Under the pieces are notes generated by a model. That model was not told the DNA's origin. It did not search any database and worked only from the letters and a program-made list of their open reading frames with translations. The position numbers and the translations under genes are program-made. From Oscillospiraceae bacterium (GTDB lineage: Bacteria > Bacillota > Clostridia > Oscillospirales > Oscillospiraceae), in NCBI GenBank assembly GCA_910575265.1, contig CAJTEA010000004.1:62001-126000 (forward strand): a DNA stretch of 64,000 nucleotides, given 5' to 3'. Below are positions 16,954 to 26,800 of this stretch, piece after piece (the stretch's first letter is position 1; each line of letters begins with the position of its first letter).

Positions 16954-19599
16954 ATGAAAAAAGAACTGCCAAAGGTCTATGAGCCCCAGGAGGTGGAAGC
17001 CCGTATCTACCAGACCTGGGAGAAAAGCGGCTGCTTCAAGGGCCACCGGGACCCCCAAAAGAAGCCCTTCACCATTGTCATGCCGCCCCCCAACGTCACC
17101 GGCCAGCTCCACATGGGCCACGCCATGGACTCCACCCTTCAGGACATCCTCATCCGCTTCAAGCGGATGCAGGGCTACGCCGCGCTGTGGGTCCCCGGCT
17201 CGGACCACGCCGGCATCGCCACCCAGGTGAAGGTGGAGGAGGAGCTGCGGAAGAACGAGGGGCTGTCCCGCTACGACCTGGGCCGTGAGAAGTTCCTGGA
17301 GCGGGTATGGGACTGGAAGGCCAAGTACGGCGCCCGCATCGTCCAGCAGCAGAAGAAGCTGGGTTCCTCCTGCGACTGGGAGCGCGCCCGCTTCACCATG
17401 GACGAGGGGCTGAGCCGGGCGGTGCGCCACGTGTTCGTCAGCCTGTATGAAAAGGACCTGATTTATAAAGGGAGCCGGATCATCAACTGGTGCCCCCACT
17501 GCGTCACCGCCCTCAGCGACGTGGAGGTGGAGTATCAGGACAAGCCGGGAAACCTCTGGCACATCCGCTACCCCATCCAGGGGGAGCAGGACCGCTATGT
17601 CATCGTGGCCACCACCCGTCCCGAGACCATGTTGGGAGACACCGGCGTGGCCGTCAACCCCGCTGACGGGCGGTACACCGATATCGTGGGCAAGAAGTGC
17701 GTCCTGCCCCTGGTAGGCCGTGAGATGCCCATTGTGGCCGACGAGTATGTGGATATGGCCTTCGGAACCGGCTGTGTGAAGATGACCCCGGCCCACGACC
17801 CCAACGACTTTGAGGTAGGCCTGCGCCAGAATTTGGAGACCATCCGGGTGCTGGACGACAACGGCAAGGTGGTGGAGGGCTACGGCCGCTACTCCGGCAT
17901 GGACCGGTACGAGGCCCGGAAGGCCATCGTGGCCGACCTGGAAGAGGGCGGCTGGCTGGTGAAGGTAGAGCCCCACCAGCACAACGTGGGCACCTGTTCC
18001 CGCTGTCACAGCGACGTGGAGCCGCTGATCTCCGCCCAGTGGTTCGTCAAGATGGAACCCCTGGCAAAAGAAGCCCTGCGGGTGGTCCGGGAGGGGGAGA
18101 CCAAATTCGTCCCCGACCGTTTCTCCAAGACCTATATCAACTGGATGGAAAATGTCCGGGACTGGTGCATCTCCCGCCAGCTTTGGTGGGGCCACCGCAT
18201 CCCCGCCTGGACCTGTGAGGACTGCGGCAAGCTCACCGTATCCGAGACTGACCCCACCCAGTGCTGTCACTGCGGAAGCAGCCATATCAAACAGGAGGAC
18301 GATGTGCTGGACACCTGGTTCTCCTCCGCCCTGTGGCCCTTCTCTACCCTGGGCTGGCCGGACAACACCGAGGACTTCCAGTACTTCTACCCCACCGACG
18401 TGCTGGTCACCGGCTACGACATCATCTTCTTCTGGGTGGCCCGGATGATCTTCTCCGCCTGTGAGCACACGGGAAAGCCCCCCTTCCACACCGTCTTTAT
18501 CCACGGCCTGGTCCGGGACGACAAGGGCCGGAAGATGTCCAAATCTCTGGGAAACGGCATCGACCCCCTGGAGATCGCCGACAAATACGGCGCCGACGCC
18601 CTGCGCTTCAATCTGGTCACCGGCAACTCCCCCGGCAATGACATGCGCTTTTATACCGAGCGGTGCGAGGCTATGCGCAACTTCGCCAACAAAATCTGGA
18701 ACGCCAGCCGCTTTCTGATGATGAACCTGACCATCGACAAGTGTGAGCTGCCCCAGAAGCTGGAACTGGAGGACAAGTGGATTTTGTCCAAGTTGAACCG
18801 GGCCATCGCCGAAATTACCGAGAACATGGACCGGTACGAGCTGGGGGTGGCCGCCCAGAAGATCTACGACTTCATCTGGGACGACTACTGCGACTGGTAT
18901 ATCGAGCTGACCAAGACCCGCCTTCAGGGGGAGGACGAGGACAGCAAGGTGAGAGCTCAGCAGGTGCTGTGTTATGTCCTGACCGAGATGCTCAAGCTGC
19001 TCCACCCCTTTATGCCCTTTATTACCGAGGAAATCTGGCAGGCTCTGCCCCATGAGGGGGACTTCCTCATGCTCCAGGACTGGCCCAAGTACCGTGAGGC
19101 CATGAACTTCCCCGCCGAGGAAAAGTCCATGGAGCTGATTATGGACGCCATCCGGGCCATCCGTACCCGACGCAGCGAGATGAACGTGCCCCCCTCCAAA
19201 AAGGCCCATCTCACCGTGGCCACCATGGAGACGGAGACCTTCACCCTGGGCGTGCCCTTCCTGAAAAAGCTGGCCTACGCCAGCGAGGTGGAGATTGTCC
19301 CCTTCGCCCAGGCCCAGGCCGACGCTGACGCCGCCCAGGCCGGACAGGTATCCATCGTCACCCACGCCGCCCAGCTGTCCATCCCCCTGGGGGAGCTGGT
19401 GGATCTGGAGAAGGAGAAGCAGCGCGTGGAGAAGGAGCTGAAAAAGCAGTCCGCCGAGCTGGACAAGCTGAACGCCAAGCTGAACAACCCCGGCTTTGTC
19501 AACAAGGCTCCCGAGCATGTGGTGGCCGCCGAGAAGGAGCGGGCTGTCCAGCTCACCGAGCTGGTCGCCAAGCTGAAGGCGCAGCTGAATGGGATGTAA
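16954..19599 (+). CDS. valS: valyl-tRNA synthetase
   Basis: Class I synthetase charging tRNA-Val; 881 residues, the usual length. The HIGH-type motif HMGH is near residue 53 after PPNVTGQL. The KMSKS motif ([10 protein letters not shown]) is near residue 527. The CP1 editing domain lies between ([21 protein letters not shown]). A C-terminal coiled coil rich in Lys/Glu occupies roughly the last 80 residues. The second Met is chosen because AGGAG lies 7 bases before it. Expression is expected to depend on the T-box 1.6 kb upstream; no separate promoter is seen. Confidence 0.97.
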   Translation: MKKELPKVYEPQEVEARIYQTWEKSGCFKGHRDPQKKPFTIVMPPPNVTGQLHMGHAMDSTLQDILIRFKRMQGYAALWVPGSDHAGIATQVKVEEELRKNEGLSRYDLGREKFLERVWDWKAKYGARIVQQQKKLGSSCDWERARFTMDEGLSRAVRHVFVSLYEKDLIYKGSRIINWCPHCVTALSDVEVEYQDKPGNLWHIRYPIQGEQDRYVIVATTRPETMLGDTGVAVNPADGRYTDIVGKKCVLPLVGREMPIVADEYVDMAFGTGCVKMTPAHDPNDFEVGLRQNLETIRVLDDNGKVVEGYGRYSGMDRYEARKAIVADLEEGGWLVKVEPHQHNVGTCSRCHSDVEPLISAQWFVKMEPLAKEALRVVREGETKFVPDRFSKTYINWMENVRDWCISRQLWWGHRIPAWTCEDCGKLTVSETDPTQCCHCGSSHIKQEDDVLDTWFSSALWPFSTLGWPDNTEDFQYFYPTDVLVTGYDIIFFWVARMIFSACEHTGKPPFHTVFIHGLVRDDKGRKMSKSLGNGIDPLEIADKYGADALRFNLVTGNSPGNDMRFYTERCEAMRNFANKIWNASRFLMMNLTIDKCELPQKLELEDKWILSKLNRAIAEITENMDRYELGVAAQKIYDFIWDDYCDWYIELTKTRLQGEDEDSKVRAQQVLCYVLTEMLKLLHPFMPFITEEIWQALPHEGDFLMLQDWPKYREAMNFPAEEKSMELIMDAIRAIRTRRSEMNVPPSKKAHLTVATMETETFTLGVPFLKKLAYASEVEIVPFAQAQADADAAQAGQVSIVTHAAQLSIPLGELVDLEKEKQRVEKELKKQSAELDKLNAKLNNPGFVNKAPEHVVAAEKERAVQLTELVAKLKAQLNGM

Positions 19600-19611
19600 G
19601 GAGGACCGCGC

Positions 19612-20622
19612 ATGTCTACGATCCAACTGGGAAGCACCGGCATCACCATCGAGAAAAACGGCTTCGGCTGTCTGCCCATCCAGCGGATTTCCAAAGAGGA
19701 CGCGGCCCGTCTGCTGCGCAAGGCTTTGGACGGGGGCATGAACTACTTTGACACCGCCCGGGCCTACTCTGACAGCGAGGAGAAGATGGGCTATGCCTTC
19801 GCCGGCATACGGGACAAGGTGGTAATCGCCACCAAGACCCACGCCCAGACGGGCCGGGAGCTGCGGGAGCACCTGGAGGCCAGTCTGCGAGACCTGAATA
19901 CAGACTATATCGACGTCTATCAGTTCCACAATCCCGCCTTTGTCCCCCGCCCCGGCGGGGAGGACGGCCTCTACGACGCCGCCCTGGAGGCCCAGGCCCA
20001 AGGCAAGATCCGCCACATCGGCATCACCAACCACCGCCTGACGGTGGCCCGGGAGGCCATTGATTCCGGGCTGTATACCACCCTCCAGTTCCCCTACAGC
20101 TACCTCTCCGGCCCCCAGGATCAGGAGCTGGTGGAGATGTGCGAGAGGGCAGGTATGGGCTTTGTGGCTATGAAAGGGATGGCCGGGGGCCTGCTCCGGG
20201 ACGGCATAGCCGCCGCCGCCTTTATGGCCTTGCAGCCCATCGCGGTGCCCATCTGGGGGGTCCAGCACGAGTGGGAGCTGGATCAGTTCCTCTCCTGCGT
20301 CCCCGACGCCCCCGCCATGACGGAGGAGCGGCTCGCCCTCATTGAGAAGGACCGGGCCGAGCTCACAGGCAGCTTCTGCCGCTCCTGCGGCTACTGTATG
20401 CCCTGCCCAATGGGCATCCAGATCAATCAGTGCGCCCGGATGTCCCTGATGCTCCGCCGCATGCCCGCCGCCGACTACCTTACGGACTACTGGCAGGCCG
20501 AGATGCGGAAGATCGAAACCTGTCTTCAGTGCGGACAGTGCGCCTCCAAATGTCCCTACGGCCTGAACACCCCCCGGCTGCTCCAGGATAATTATAAGGA
20601 GTATTTTACGCACGTTTTGTAA
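19612..20622 (+). CDS. aldo/keto reductase with C-terminal 4Fe-4S ferredoxin domain
   Basis: A 336-residue protein. An AKR barrel at residues 1 to about 250 has NYFDTARAYSDSE (catalytic Asp/Tyr), ATKTHA (Lys) and VYQFHNP (His). A two-cluster ferredoxin-like region follows: CRSCGYCMPCP and CLQCGQCASKCP. This architecture is common in Clostridia; in characterised relatives electrons pass between NADPH and iron-sulfur centres, but the substrate here is unknown. It follows valS by 12 bases, has the ribosome binding site AAGGAGG, and is probably cotranscribed. Confidence 0.9.
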   Translation: MSTIQLGSTGITIEKNGFGCLPIQRISKEDAARLLRKALDGGMNYFDTARAYSDSEEKMGYAFAGIRDKVVIATKTHAQTGRELREHLEASLRDLNTDYIDVYQFHNPAFVPRPGGEDGLYDAALEAQAQGKIRHIGITNHRLTVAREAIDSGLYTTLQFPYSYLSGPQDQELVEMCERAGMGFVAMKGMAGGLLRDGIAAAAFMALQPIAVPIWGVQHEWELDQFLSCVPDAPAMTEERLALIEKDRAELTGSFCRSCGYCMPCPMGIQINQCARMSLMLRRMPAADYLTDYWQAEMRKIETCLQCGQCASKCPYGLNTPRLLQDNYKEYFTHVL

Positions 20623-20633
20623 CCAATCTCAAG

Positions 20634-20670
20634 GCGGCTGACTTGGAATAAAAGTCAGCCGCTTTTTTTT
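20634..20670 (+). terminator. intrinsic terminator of the T-box/valS operon
   Basis: A 10-bp stem (20634-20643 with 20653-20662) is followed by eight T. Confidence 0.93.
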
Positions 20671-20691
20671 CCGAAAAATTCAAAAATACTC

Positions 20692-20720
20692 TTGACAACT
20701 ACGTCCCTTAGTGATATGGT
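20692..20720 (+). promoter_or_regulatory. promoter of the gntR-ABC operon
   Basis: TTGACA (20692-20697) and TATGGT (20715-20720) are spaced by 17 bases. Confidence 0.75.
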
Positions 20721-20735
20721 TAGTTACGTAAGTAA
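20720..20735 (+). promoter_or_regulatory. candidate operator for the GntR regulator
   Basis: TTAGTTAC and GTAAGTAA form an inverted repeat with one mismatch, overlapping the end of the -10 and the start of transcription. This is where an autorepressing YtrA-type GntR protein would be expected to bind. Confidence 0.5.
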
Positions 20736-20780
20736 TGAACCACCAAACAATTGAGCAGACAGGACCACGGAGGTGATCAA

Positions 20781-21158
20781 GTGCGCGGAACGCTAAACGA
20801 CCAGTCCCTGATCTATTTGCAGATTGCCCGGATGCTGGAGGACGACATCCTCCGGGAGGTCTACCGGGAGGAGGAGCAGGTGCCCTCCACCAACGAGCTG
20901 GCCCGGAATTACAACATCAACCCGGCTACGGCGGCCAAGGGCATCAATCTGCTGGTATCGGACGGAATTTTGTACAAGCGCCGGGGCATCGGCATGTTTG
21001 TATCGAAGGGAGCGGGAGACACCGTGAAGGAAAAACGAAAGGCCGCCTTTTACGACGGCTTTGTGAAGCCGCTGGTGAAGGAAGGGGCGTCGCTGGCCCT
21101 CACCGGAGAGGAGCTGGTGGATATGATTACAAAAGCCATGGAGGAGGAGAAAAAATGA
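20781..21158 (+). CDS. GntR-family regulator, YtrA-like subfamily
   Basis: A 125-residue regulator: winged-helix DNA-binding domain (PSTNELARNYNINPATAAKGINLL, split helix-turn-helix) followed by only a short helical tail, as in YtrA. Members usually repress their own operon with ABC transporters until a cell-wall or antibiotic signal appears. The GTG start at 20781 is preferred because GGAGGTGATC lies directly upstream; an in-frame TTG at 20751 has no such site. Its stop overlaps the ATPase start (ATGA), so the two are translationally coupled. Confidence 0.88.
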   Translation: MRGTLNDQSLIYLQIARMLEDDILREVYREEEQVPSTNELARNYNINPATAAKGINLLVSDGILYKRRGIGMFVSKGAGDTVKEKRKAAFYDGFVKPLVKEGASLALTGEELVDMITKAMEEEKK

Positions 21159-22042
21159 GCGCTGGAATCTTAAAGGCCCAGGGCCTGTGCAAGTCCTACA
21201 AGGACAAGGAGGTACTCCACAATCTGGACCTGACCATCGAGCCGGGGAAAATCTACGGTCTGATTGGCCGGAACGGGGCGGGCAAGACCACCCTGCTGGG
21301 CATCCTTACCGCCCAGAACACCAAAAACAGCGGGGACGTCACCTACAACGGCCAGCCGGTGTGGGAAAATCAGCGGGCCCTCAATGACATCTGCTTCTCC
21401 CGGGAGCTTCAGCCCACCCTGTTTTCCGGGCCGAACAATTTGAAGGTGAGGCACTACCTCAAATCCGCCGCCATCTACTACCCCAACTGGGATCAGGCTT
21501 ACGCCAGCCGGCTGCTGGAGGAGTTCAAACTGGAAAAGAAAAAGAAGATCTCCCAGTTGTCCAAGGGACAGATGTCCATGGTGACCATTCTCATCGCCTT
21601 GGCCAGCCGGGCCCCGATTACCATCCTGGATGAGCCCGCCGCCGGGCTGGACGTGGTGATGCGGGAGCGCTTCTACCAGCTCCTCCTGGAGGACTTTGCC
21701 CAGACAGGCCGCACCTTTATCGTCTCTACCCACATCATCGAGGAGGCCGCCTCTGTCTTTGAGCGGGTCATCATCCTGGACGAGGGCCGCATCATCGAGA
21801 ACACCGACACCGAGGAGCTGGTGGGCCAGTTCCGCTATGTCTCCGGCCGGGACGACGTGGTGGACCAGGTGTGTAATGGCCTGCGAATTCTGTCCACCCA
21901 CCAGATGGGCCGTCACAAGACGGTGGCCGTTCGAGGGGATATGGTCAAGCTGGAGACTGCCCAGGCGGCGGACGTGGATATCGCCCCCATGAACCTTCAA
22001 AATGTTTTCGTGTCCCTGTGCGGCCACGGGGACGCCCAGTGA
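21155..22042 (+). CDS. ABC transporter ATP-binding protein
   Basis: A 295-residue ATPase. Walker A is GRNGAGKTT near residue 40. The signature reads LSKGQ rather than LSGGQ, Walker B is ITILDEPAAGLD, and the switch His is in VSTHIIEE. A C-terminal extension of about 70 residues follows the nucleotide-binding domain, as in YtrB and bacteriocin/antibiotic-type exporters. It is coupled to gntR and followed by two membrane proteins that are the likely permease partners. Confidence 0.9.
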   Translation: MSAGILKAQGLCKSYKDKEVLHNLDLTIEPGKIYGLIGRNGAGKTTLLGILTAQNTKNSGDVTYNGQPVWENQRALNDICFSRELQPTLFSGPNNLKVRHYLKSAAIYYPNWDQAYASRLLEEFKLEKKKKISQLSKGQMSMVTILIALASRAPITILDEPAAGLDVVMRERFYQLLLEDFAQTGRTFIVSTHIIEEAASVFERVIILDEGRIIENTDTEELVGQFRYVSGRDDVVDQVCNGLRILSTHQMGRHKTVAVRGDMVKLETAQAADVDIAPMNLQNVFVSLCGHGDAQ

Positions 22043-22055
22043 GGAGGAGAGCGTT

Positions 22056-22751
22056 ATGGGAAAATCCGTTCGCTTTCTGCTCCAATTCACCTGGGTCAAC
22101 CTGGGGGCTATCTTCGGCTTCGCCGCAATTATAATTGCTGGGTGCTATGCCACCGGCATACCCCATGACCTCGATACCAGCAACCTCTTTGAGACCTACT
22201 ATTCCATGTTCCCCACCATGATTCTTCTGTGTCTGTTCCTGTACGCCTTCTCCCTGTGCACCAACAATCTGAATCTGGGGCTGTCCATGGGAGCACGGCG
22301 AAGGGATTTCTTCTGGGCCATTCAGGGCAATATGGCCTTCTACGCGGTGATCTGCTGGGGGCTCCAGCTGTTTATGTCCGCCTTCCCCGCCCTGGCCAAC
22401 TGGGAGGTCCGGGAGCGGTGGGAGCTGCTGAACCTGTTCGGCGGCCGGGTGTGGGTCTTCCCTCTGGTGTGTATGGCGCTGATGGTGCTGGGCTGCCTCA
22501 GCGGGCTGGTAATGGTGAAAAGCAAAATCGCGGGCACCATTCTGGTCACAGTATCCATCTTTGTGATGATTTTTGCCACAGTGTTTATGATGCTCTCCGC
22601 CGACACCGGGGTTATGGACTACCTGCTGGATACGGAGTGGGGCTGGCCGTGGACCACCCTGCCCAAGGCCATGCTCGCCGTGCTGGCCGCCGGGGCGGTT
22701 GGCGGTGAGCTGCTGATTTGGCGCGTGATTCAGCGCTATGTTGTGAGGTGA
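22056..22751 (+). CDS. ABC-2-like integral membrane protein 1
   Basis: A 231-residue protein with about six hydrophobic helices. The first pair is near residues 12-35 and 50-70; the last is near the C-terminus. No catalytic motif is seen. The ATG at 22056 follows GAGGAGGAG; upstream codons in frame lie inside the ATPase gene and are rejected. It is most simply a permease subunit for the ATPase encoded 13 bases upstream. Assignment rests on topology and context. Confidence 0.7.
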   Translation: MGKSVRFLLQFTWVNLGAIFGFAAIIIAGCYATGIPHDLDTSNLFETYYSMFPTMILLCLFLYAFSLCTNNLNLGLSMGARRRDFFWAIQGNMAFYAVICWGLQLFMSAFPALANWEVRERWELLNLFGGRVWVFPLVCMALMVLGCLSGLVMVKSKIAGTILVTVSIFVMIFATVFMMLSADTGVMDYLLDTEWGWPWTTLPKAMLAVLAAGAVGGELLIWRVIQRYVVR

Positions 22752-22757
22752 GAGGCA

Positions 22758-23546
22758 ATGCTGAAAATGTATCAAAAGCTTGTAAGGCTGAATCTGGACG
22801 ACCTGGCCCTCTACCTGGCGGTGGAGGGGGGCCTGTTCTTGGTGATTCAAATCATCATCGGGTGCGTCATGCACTTTGGCCGACCGGACACCAGCGTCAC
22901 CGTGTCCTGCATTCTGTTTCCCATTGTGGGCGGGTTTACCGCCCTGATCGCCGGGATATCCCATGTTGGGGTCAGTTTTGACCAGGCCCTGCGCTTCGGC
23001 CAGACCCGCAGGCGGGCCCTGGGCCTGACCCTGGGGCTGTGCGCCTTCGAGTCCGCCTTCGCCCTGGCCCTGGCCGGACTGCTGACCGCCGTGGAACGCT
23101 TTCTCTGCGTGCCCCTGTGGGCCAGGCTGTCCGGGATGAACGGCTGGGTAATGGGAGGGTCCGGGGTGATGGAATTTGCAGCTTCTCCGGGCCACGACGT
23201 CCCCATAACCGGGAAAGTCTTTGAAAATATGGCCGGGGAGCTGGTCTCTGTGCCGGAAAAGACCCTGATTATTGAGGCCTTCACCCTGGACTGGTACTGG
23301 TGGCTGCTCATCTTCGCCATGGCCGTAACCGGCGGTGTCATCGTGGGGGCGCTGATCCAGCGGTTTGGTTCAAAGGGCGGCTGGATCATCTGGGGCGTCT
23401 GCTTCGTCCCCATGTTCCTGCTCCAGATTTTTCCCCGGGAGCTGGTCTCCTCCGCTGAATTAGTGGTCCCTGTGCTGGCAATCCTCTTTATCGCCGGCTT
23501 TCTCTGGTCCATCTGGTCCCTGCTCCACGCGGTGGTCCGGTCGTAG
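22758..23546 (+). CDS. ABC-2-like integral membrane protein 2
   Basis: A 262-residue polytopic protein starting 6 bases after the preceding stop. Hydrophobic helices occur around residues 20-40, 45-70, 90-115, 175-200, 205-225 and 235-258. A hydrophilic loop of about 45 residues sits in the middle. It is probably the second permease half of the GntR-regulated transporter. No family is recognised with confidence. Confidence 0.7.
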   Translation: MLKMYQKLVRLNLDDLALYLAVEGGLFLVIQIIIGCVMHFGRPDTSVTVSCILFPIVGGFTALIAGISHVGVSFDQALRFGQTRRRALGLTLGLCAFESAFALALAGLLTAVERFLCVPLWARLSGMNGWVMGGSGVMEFAASPGHDVPITGKVFENMAGELVSVPEKTLIIEAFTLDWYWWLLIFAMAVTGGVIVGALIQRFGSKGGWIIWGVCFVPMFLLQIFPRELVSSAELVVPVLAILFIAGFLWSIWSLLHAVVRS

Positions 23547-23562
23547 AAAAGGAGGGGAGCGT

Positions 23563-23637
23563 ATGCGAATCCAGATCCTGGTTCTCCTTCTGGCCCTGGC
23601 GGTGGGAGTGGTCAAGTCGGGAAAATATCGGAAATAA
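23563..23637 (+). CDS. 24-residue hydrophobic peptide ending the gntR-ABC operon
   Basis: A tiny frame with an excellent ribosome binding site (AGGAGGGG, 7 bases before ATG). The peptide begins MRIQILVLLLALAVGVV and ends in a basic tail (KSGKYRK). This is the shape of a single-pass membrane peptide. It lies 16 bases after the second permease gene and immediately before the operon terminator. It could be a small transporter subunit or a secreted/immunity-type peptide; function is unknown. Confidence 0.55.
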   Translation: MRIQILVLLLALAVGVVKSGKYRK

Positions 23638-23640
23638 CGG

Positions 23641-23667
23641 ATGGGCGGTCTTTTGGCCGCCCATTTT
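23641..23667 (+). terminator. intrinsic terminator of the gntR-ABC operon
   Basis: A 10-bp stem (23641-23650 with 23655-23664) with a TTTT loop and trailing T residues. Confidence 0.85.
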
Positions 23668-23680
23668 ATGTGATTTGCAA

Positions 23681-23709
23681 TTGCATTTTTTCCTCCCGCT
23701 TGGTATAAT
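23681..23709 (+). promoter_or_regulatory. promoter for smc
   Basis: TTGCAT (23681-23686), a 17-base spacer and TATAAT (23704-23709), with TGG forming an extended -10. This implies a 5' leader of roughly 150 bases. Confidence 0.75.
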
Positions 23710-23729
23710 ATAACATCTTGATGATTGAC

Positions 23730-23761
23730 GCAAATTGGAAGCAGTAAGAATTCCAATTTGC
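23730..23761 (+). repeat. inverted repeat in the smc leader
   Basis: Two perfect 11-base arms (23730-23740 and 23751-23761, GCAAATTGGAA and its complement) flank a 10-base loop. A partial third copy (AAATTGGAAC) follows near 23771-23781. No T run follows, so this is not a standard terminator. Confidence 0.7.
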
Positions 23762-23827
23762 GATTAAGAAAAATTGGAACGAAAAAATGATGGATCGAAA
23801 TTTGATTATATCGGAAATAGTAGAGAT

Positions 23828-23840
23828 GACCAACTTGGTC
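23828..23840 (+). repeat. perfect short palindrome before smc
   Basis: GACCAA-C-TTGGTC lies 16-28 bases upstream of the SMC ribosome binding site. It could be an operator or a leader hairpin. Confidence 0.5.
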
Positions 23841-23866
23841 ATGTATGACGATACGAGGTGGCCTGA

Positions 23867-26800
23867 TTGTACTTAAAAGCATTGGAAATCCAGGGGTTCA
23901 AGTCCTTCCCCGACAAGACGGTCCTCACCTTCGGCGAGGACATCACCGCCATCGTGGGCCCCAACGGCTCGGGCAAGTCCAACATCTCAGACGCCATCCG
24001 CTGGGTGATGGGGGAACAGTCCACCCGGGCGCTGCGGGGAGGTAAGATGGAGGACGTGATCTTCGGCGGCACCGCCAAGCGCAAGCAGACGGGCTACGCT
24101 GAAGTGTCCCTGGTGCTGGACAATACCACCCACCTCTTCGACATGGAGGAGAGCGAGGTGATGGTCACCCGGCGGTACTACCGCTCCGGGGAGAGCGAGT
24201 ACTACATCAACCGCCGCTCTGTCCGGCTCAAGGACGTGAACGAGCTGTTTATGGACACCGGCCTGGGCCGGGAGGGCTACTCCATCATCGGCCAGGGCCG
24301 GATCGACGAGATCCTTTCCGTGAAATCCGCCGACCGCCGGGAGGTCTTTGAGGAGGCCGCCGGCATCTCCCGCTACCGCCACCGCAAGGAGGAGGCCGAG
24401 CGTAAGCTGGAGCGCACCGACGAAAACCTGGTGCGCGTCAATGATAAAATATCCGAGCTGGAGCTTCAGGTGGAGCCCCTCCGGGCGCAGAGCGAAAAGG
24501 CCAAAAAATTTCTGGTCCTCCGGGACGAGCTGCGGGGGCTGGAAATTTCCGTCTGGCTGGACACGCTGGAGCGGATCCGGGCCAGTAATATCAAGCTGGA
24601 GGCGGACTATCAGGAAGCCGTCCGCCGGAAGGAAGAGGTGAAAATCTCCCAGGAGAAGGCCTACGCCGCCGCCGAGCGGTACTCCGGGGAGATGCGGAAC
24701 AAGGACCTGGAAACCGACCGCCTGCGCTTTGAGATGCAGGGCCGTCAAGCCAGAATAAACGAGCTGGAATCCGCCATCGCCGTTTTAAACAGCAACATTC
24801 AGCACAATGAGGAATCCGCCCAGCGCATCCAGGCCGACCTGGAGCAGAAGGAAGGCCGGGAGGGCTCCCTGTCCGCCCAGATTCAGCAGCACAAGGAGCG
24901 GCTGGCGGAGATCGAGAGCCAGCTGGAGGAGGGCCGGACCGCCCTGGCCGACCGGAGCCGTCAGGCGGAGGAGGCCGCCCGCTCCGCCGGCACTCTGGCA
25001 AAGGAGCTGGAAAGCCTGCGCGCCCAGGCCGATCAGGGCACCGACGGCGCCGCCGAGGCCAAGGCGCTGCTTTCCGCCCTGGCCGCCGCCGCCCAGGAGG
25101 TCATGGACCGGGACGAAACGGTCCGACGGGAGAGCCGAGAGCTGGAGGAGCGGTTGGAGGAGGCCCAAAAGGAGGCCCGCGCCGCCAAGCGGAAGTACGA
25201 TGACGCGGTGGAGGAGCGGGACGCGGTGAGGAACGTGATCCAAGGCTATCAGCTGCGGATGGATTCCCGGAAAAAGAAGTGGGAGCAGGCCAAAGACGCC
25301 CACATGAAGCTGCAAATGGAGGAAAACGCCCTCACCTCCCGGATCAAGCTGCTCACCGAGATGGAAAAGGACCACGAGGGCTACACCAAGGCGGTCAAGC
25401 TGGTGATGAACGAGGCCCAGCGGGGAACGCTGCGCAACATCCACGGCCCGGTGGCCGATCTGCTGAAGGTGCCCGACCGGTATACCGTAGCCATCGAGAC
25501 CGCCCTGGGCGGAGCCATGCAGAACATCGTGGTGGAGCGGGAGGAGGACGGCAAAGCCGTCATCCAGTATCTGAAGCGCCGGGACGGAGGTCGGGCCACC
25601 ATCCTGCCCATCAGCTCTATCCGTCCGGGCTCCCTCCGGGACGGGGAGAGCCTGAAGCGGGAACCCGGCTTCGTGGGCATCGGGGACCAGCTTATTTCCT
25701 TCGATCCCCGGTATAAAAACGTCTTTTCCAACCTTCTGGGCCGGGTGGCCGTCATGGAGAATCTGGACGCCGCCATCGCCGCCGCCCGGAAGTACCGCTA
25801 TGCTTTCCGCGTTGTCACCCTGGACGGACAGGTTTTGAATCCCGGTGGGTCGATGACCGGCGGCTCCGCCAGCCGAAGCGCCGGCATCCTGAGCCGGGCC
25901 AACGAGCTGGAGCGGCTGAACAAACAGCTCCAGGACATCCGCGCCCGTGTGGCGGAGAGCGCCAGAGCCATGGCTGAGGCGGAGCGGGAGAACACCGCCG
26001 CCGCCTATGAGCTGGAGACCGCCCAGAACCAGCTTCGCACCTGGGAGGACGCCATCCTGAAGGCGGAGGGCGAGCTGTCCCAGCGGCGCACCGTGACGGG
26101 GGAGCTGGAGCGTCAGCGGGAGAGCCAGCGGGAGGAGCTGGAGCAGCTCAAAGACCGCGCCGCCCAGATCGAGACGGACACCCGGAAGGCCCGGGAGCGT
26201 ATCCGCACCCTGGAGGGGGAGACCGCCGCCCTCAAGAGCGAGGCGGAGGGTAAGGCCCGGGGCCAGCAGGAGGTGCAGGAGCGCTCCGCCCGCATCGCCC
26301 AGGAGGTGGCCCAGCTCACCGCCGCCCAAGCCGCCCTGGAGGCGGAACGGGAGACCATCCAGACCAACCTTGCCAGCCTGGAGGACCTGAAGGCCAGTAT
26401 GGCTGGCGACCGGGACCAGAGCCAGGCGCTGATGGCCGGCTATCAGGAGAAGAACCAGAACTTCGCCCGGGAGATTGCCGAAAAGGAATCGGCCCTGTCC
26501 GCCCTTCGCGAGGAGAACCTGGGCCAAAACGAGGCCATCGCCCGGCTGAACCAGGAGAAGCTGGACCTGGAGGGCCAGCGGATCAAGGCCACCAAGGAGA
26601 GCCAGTCCCTGAACGAGGAGCTGCTGCGCACCGAGGGGGAGGTCTCCCGGCTGGAGCAGAAAAAGGTGTCCTCCTCCATGGAGGAAAAGCAGCTGTTGGA
26701 CCGACTTTGGGAAACCTACGAGCTGTCCCACGAGGCCGCCCGGCAGCAGCGGGTGGAAATCGAATCGGTCCCCAAGGCCAGCCGGCGGATCAGTGAGCTG

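Noticed and set aside
16885-20613. Minus-strand open frame of 1242 codons opposite valS and the reductase
   Set aside because: Shadow frame; spans two unrelated real genes and an intergenic gap.
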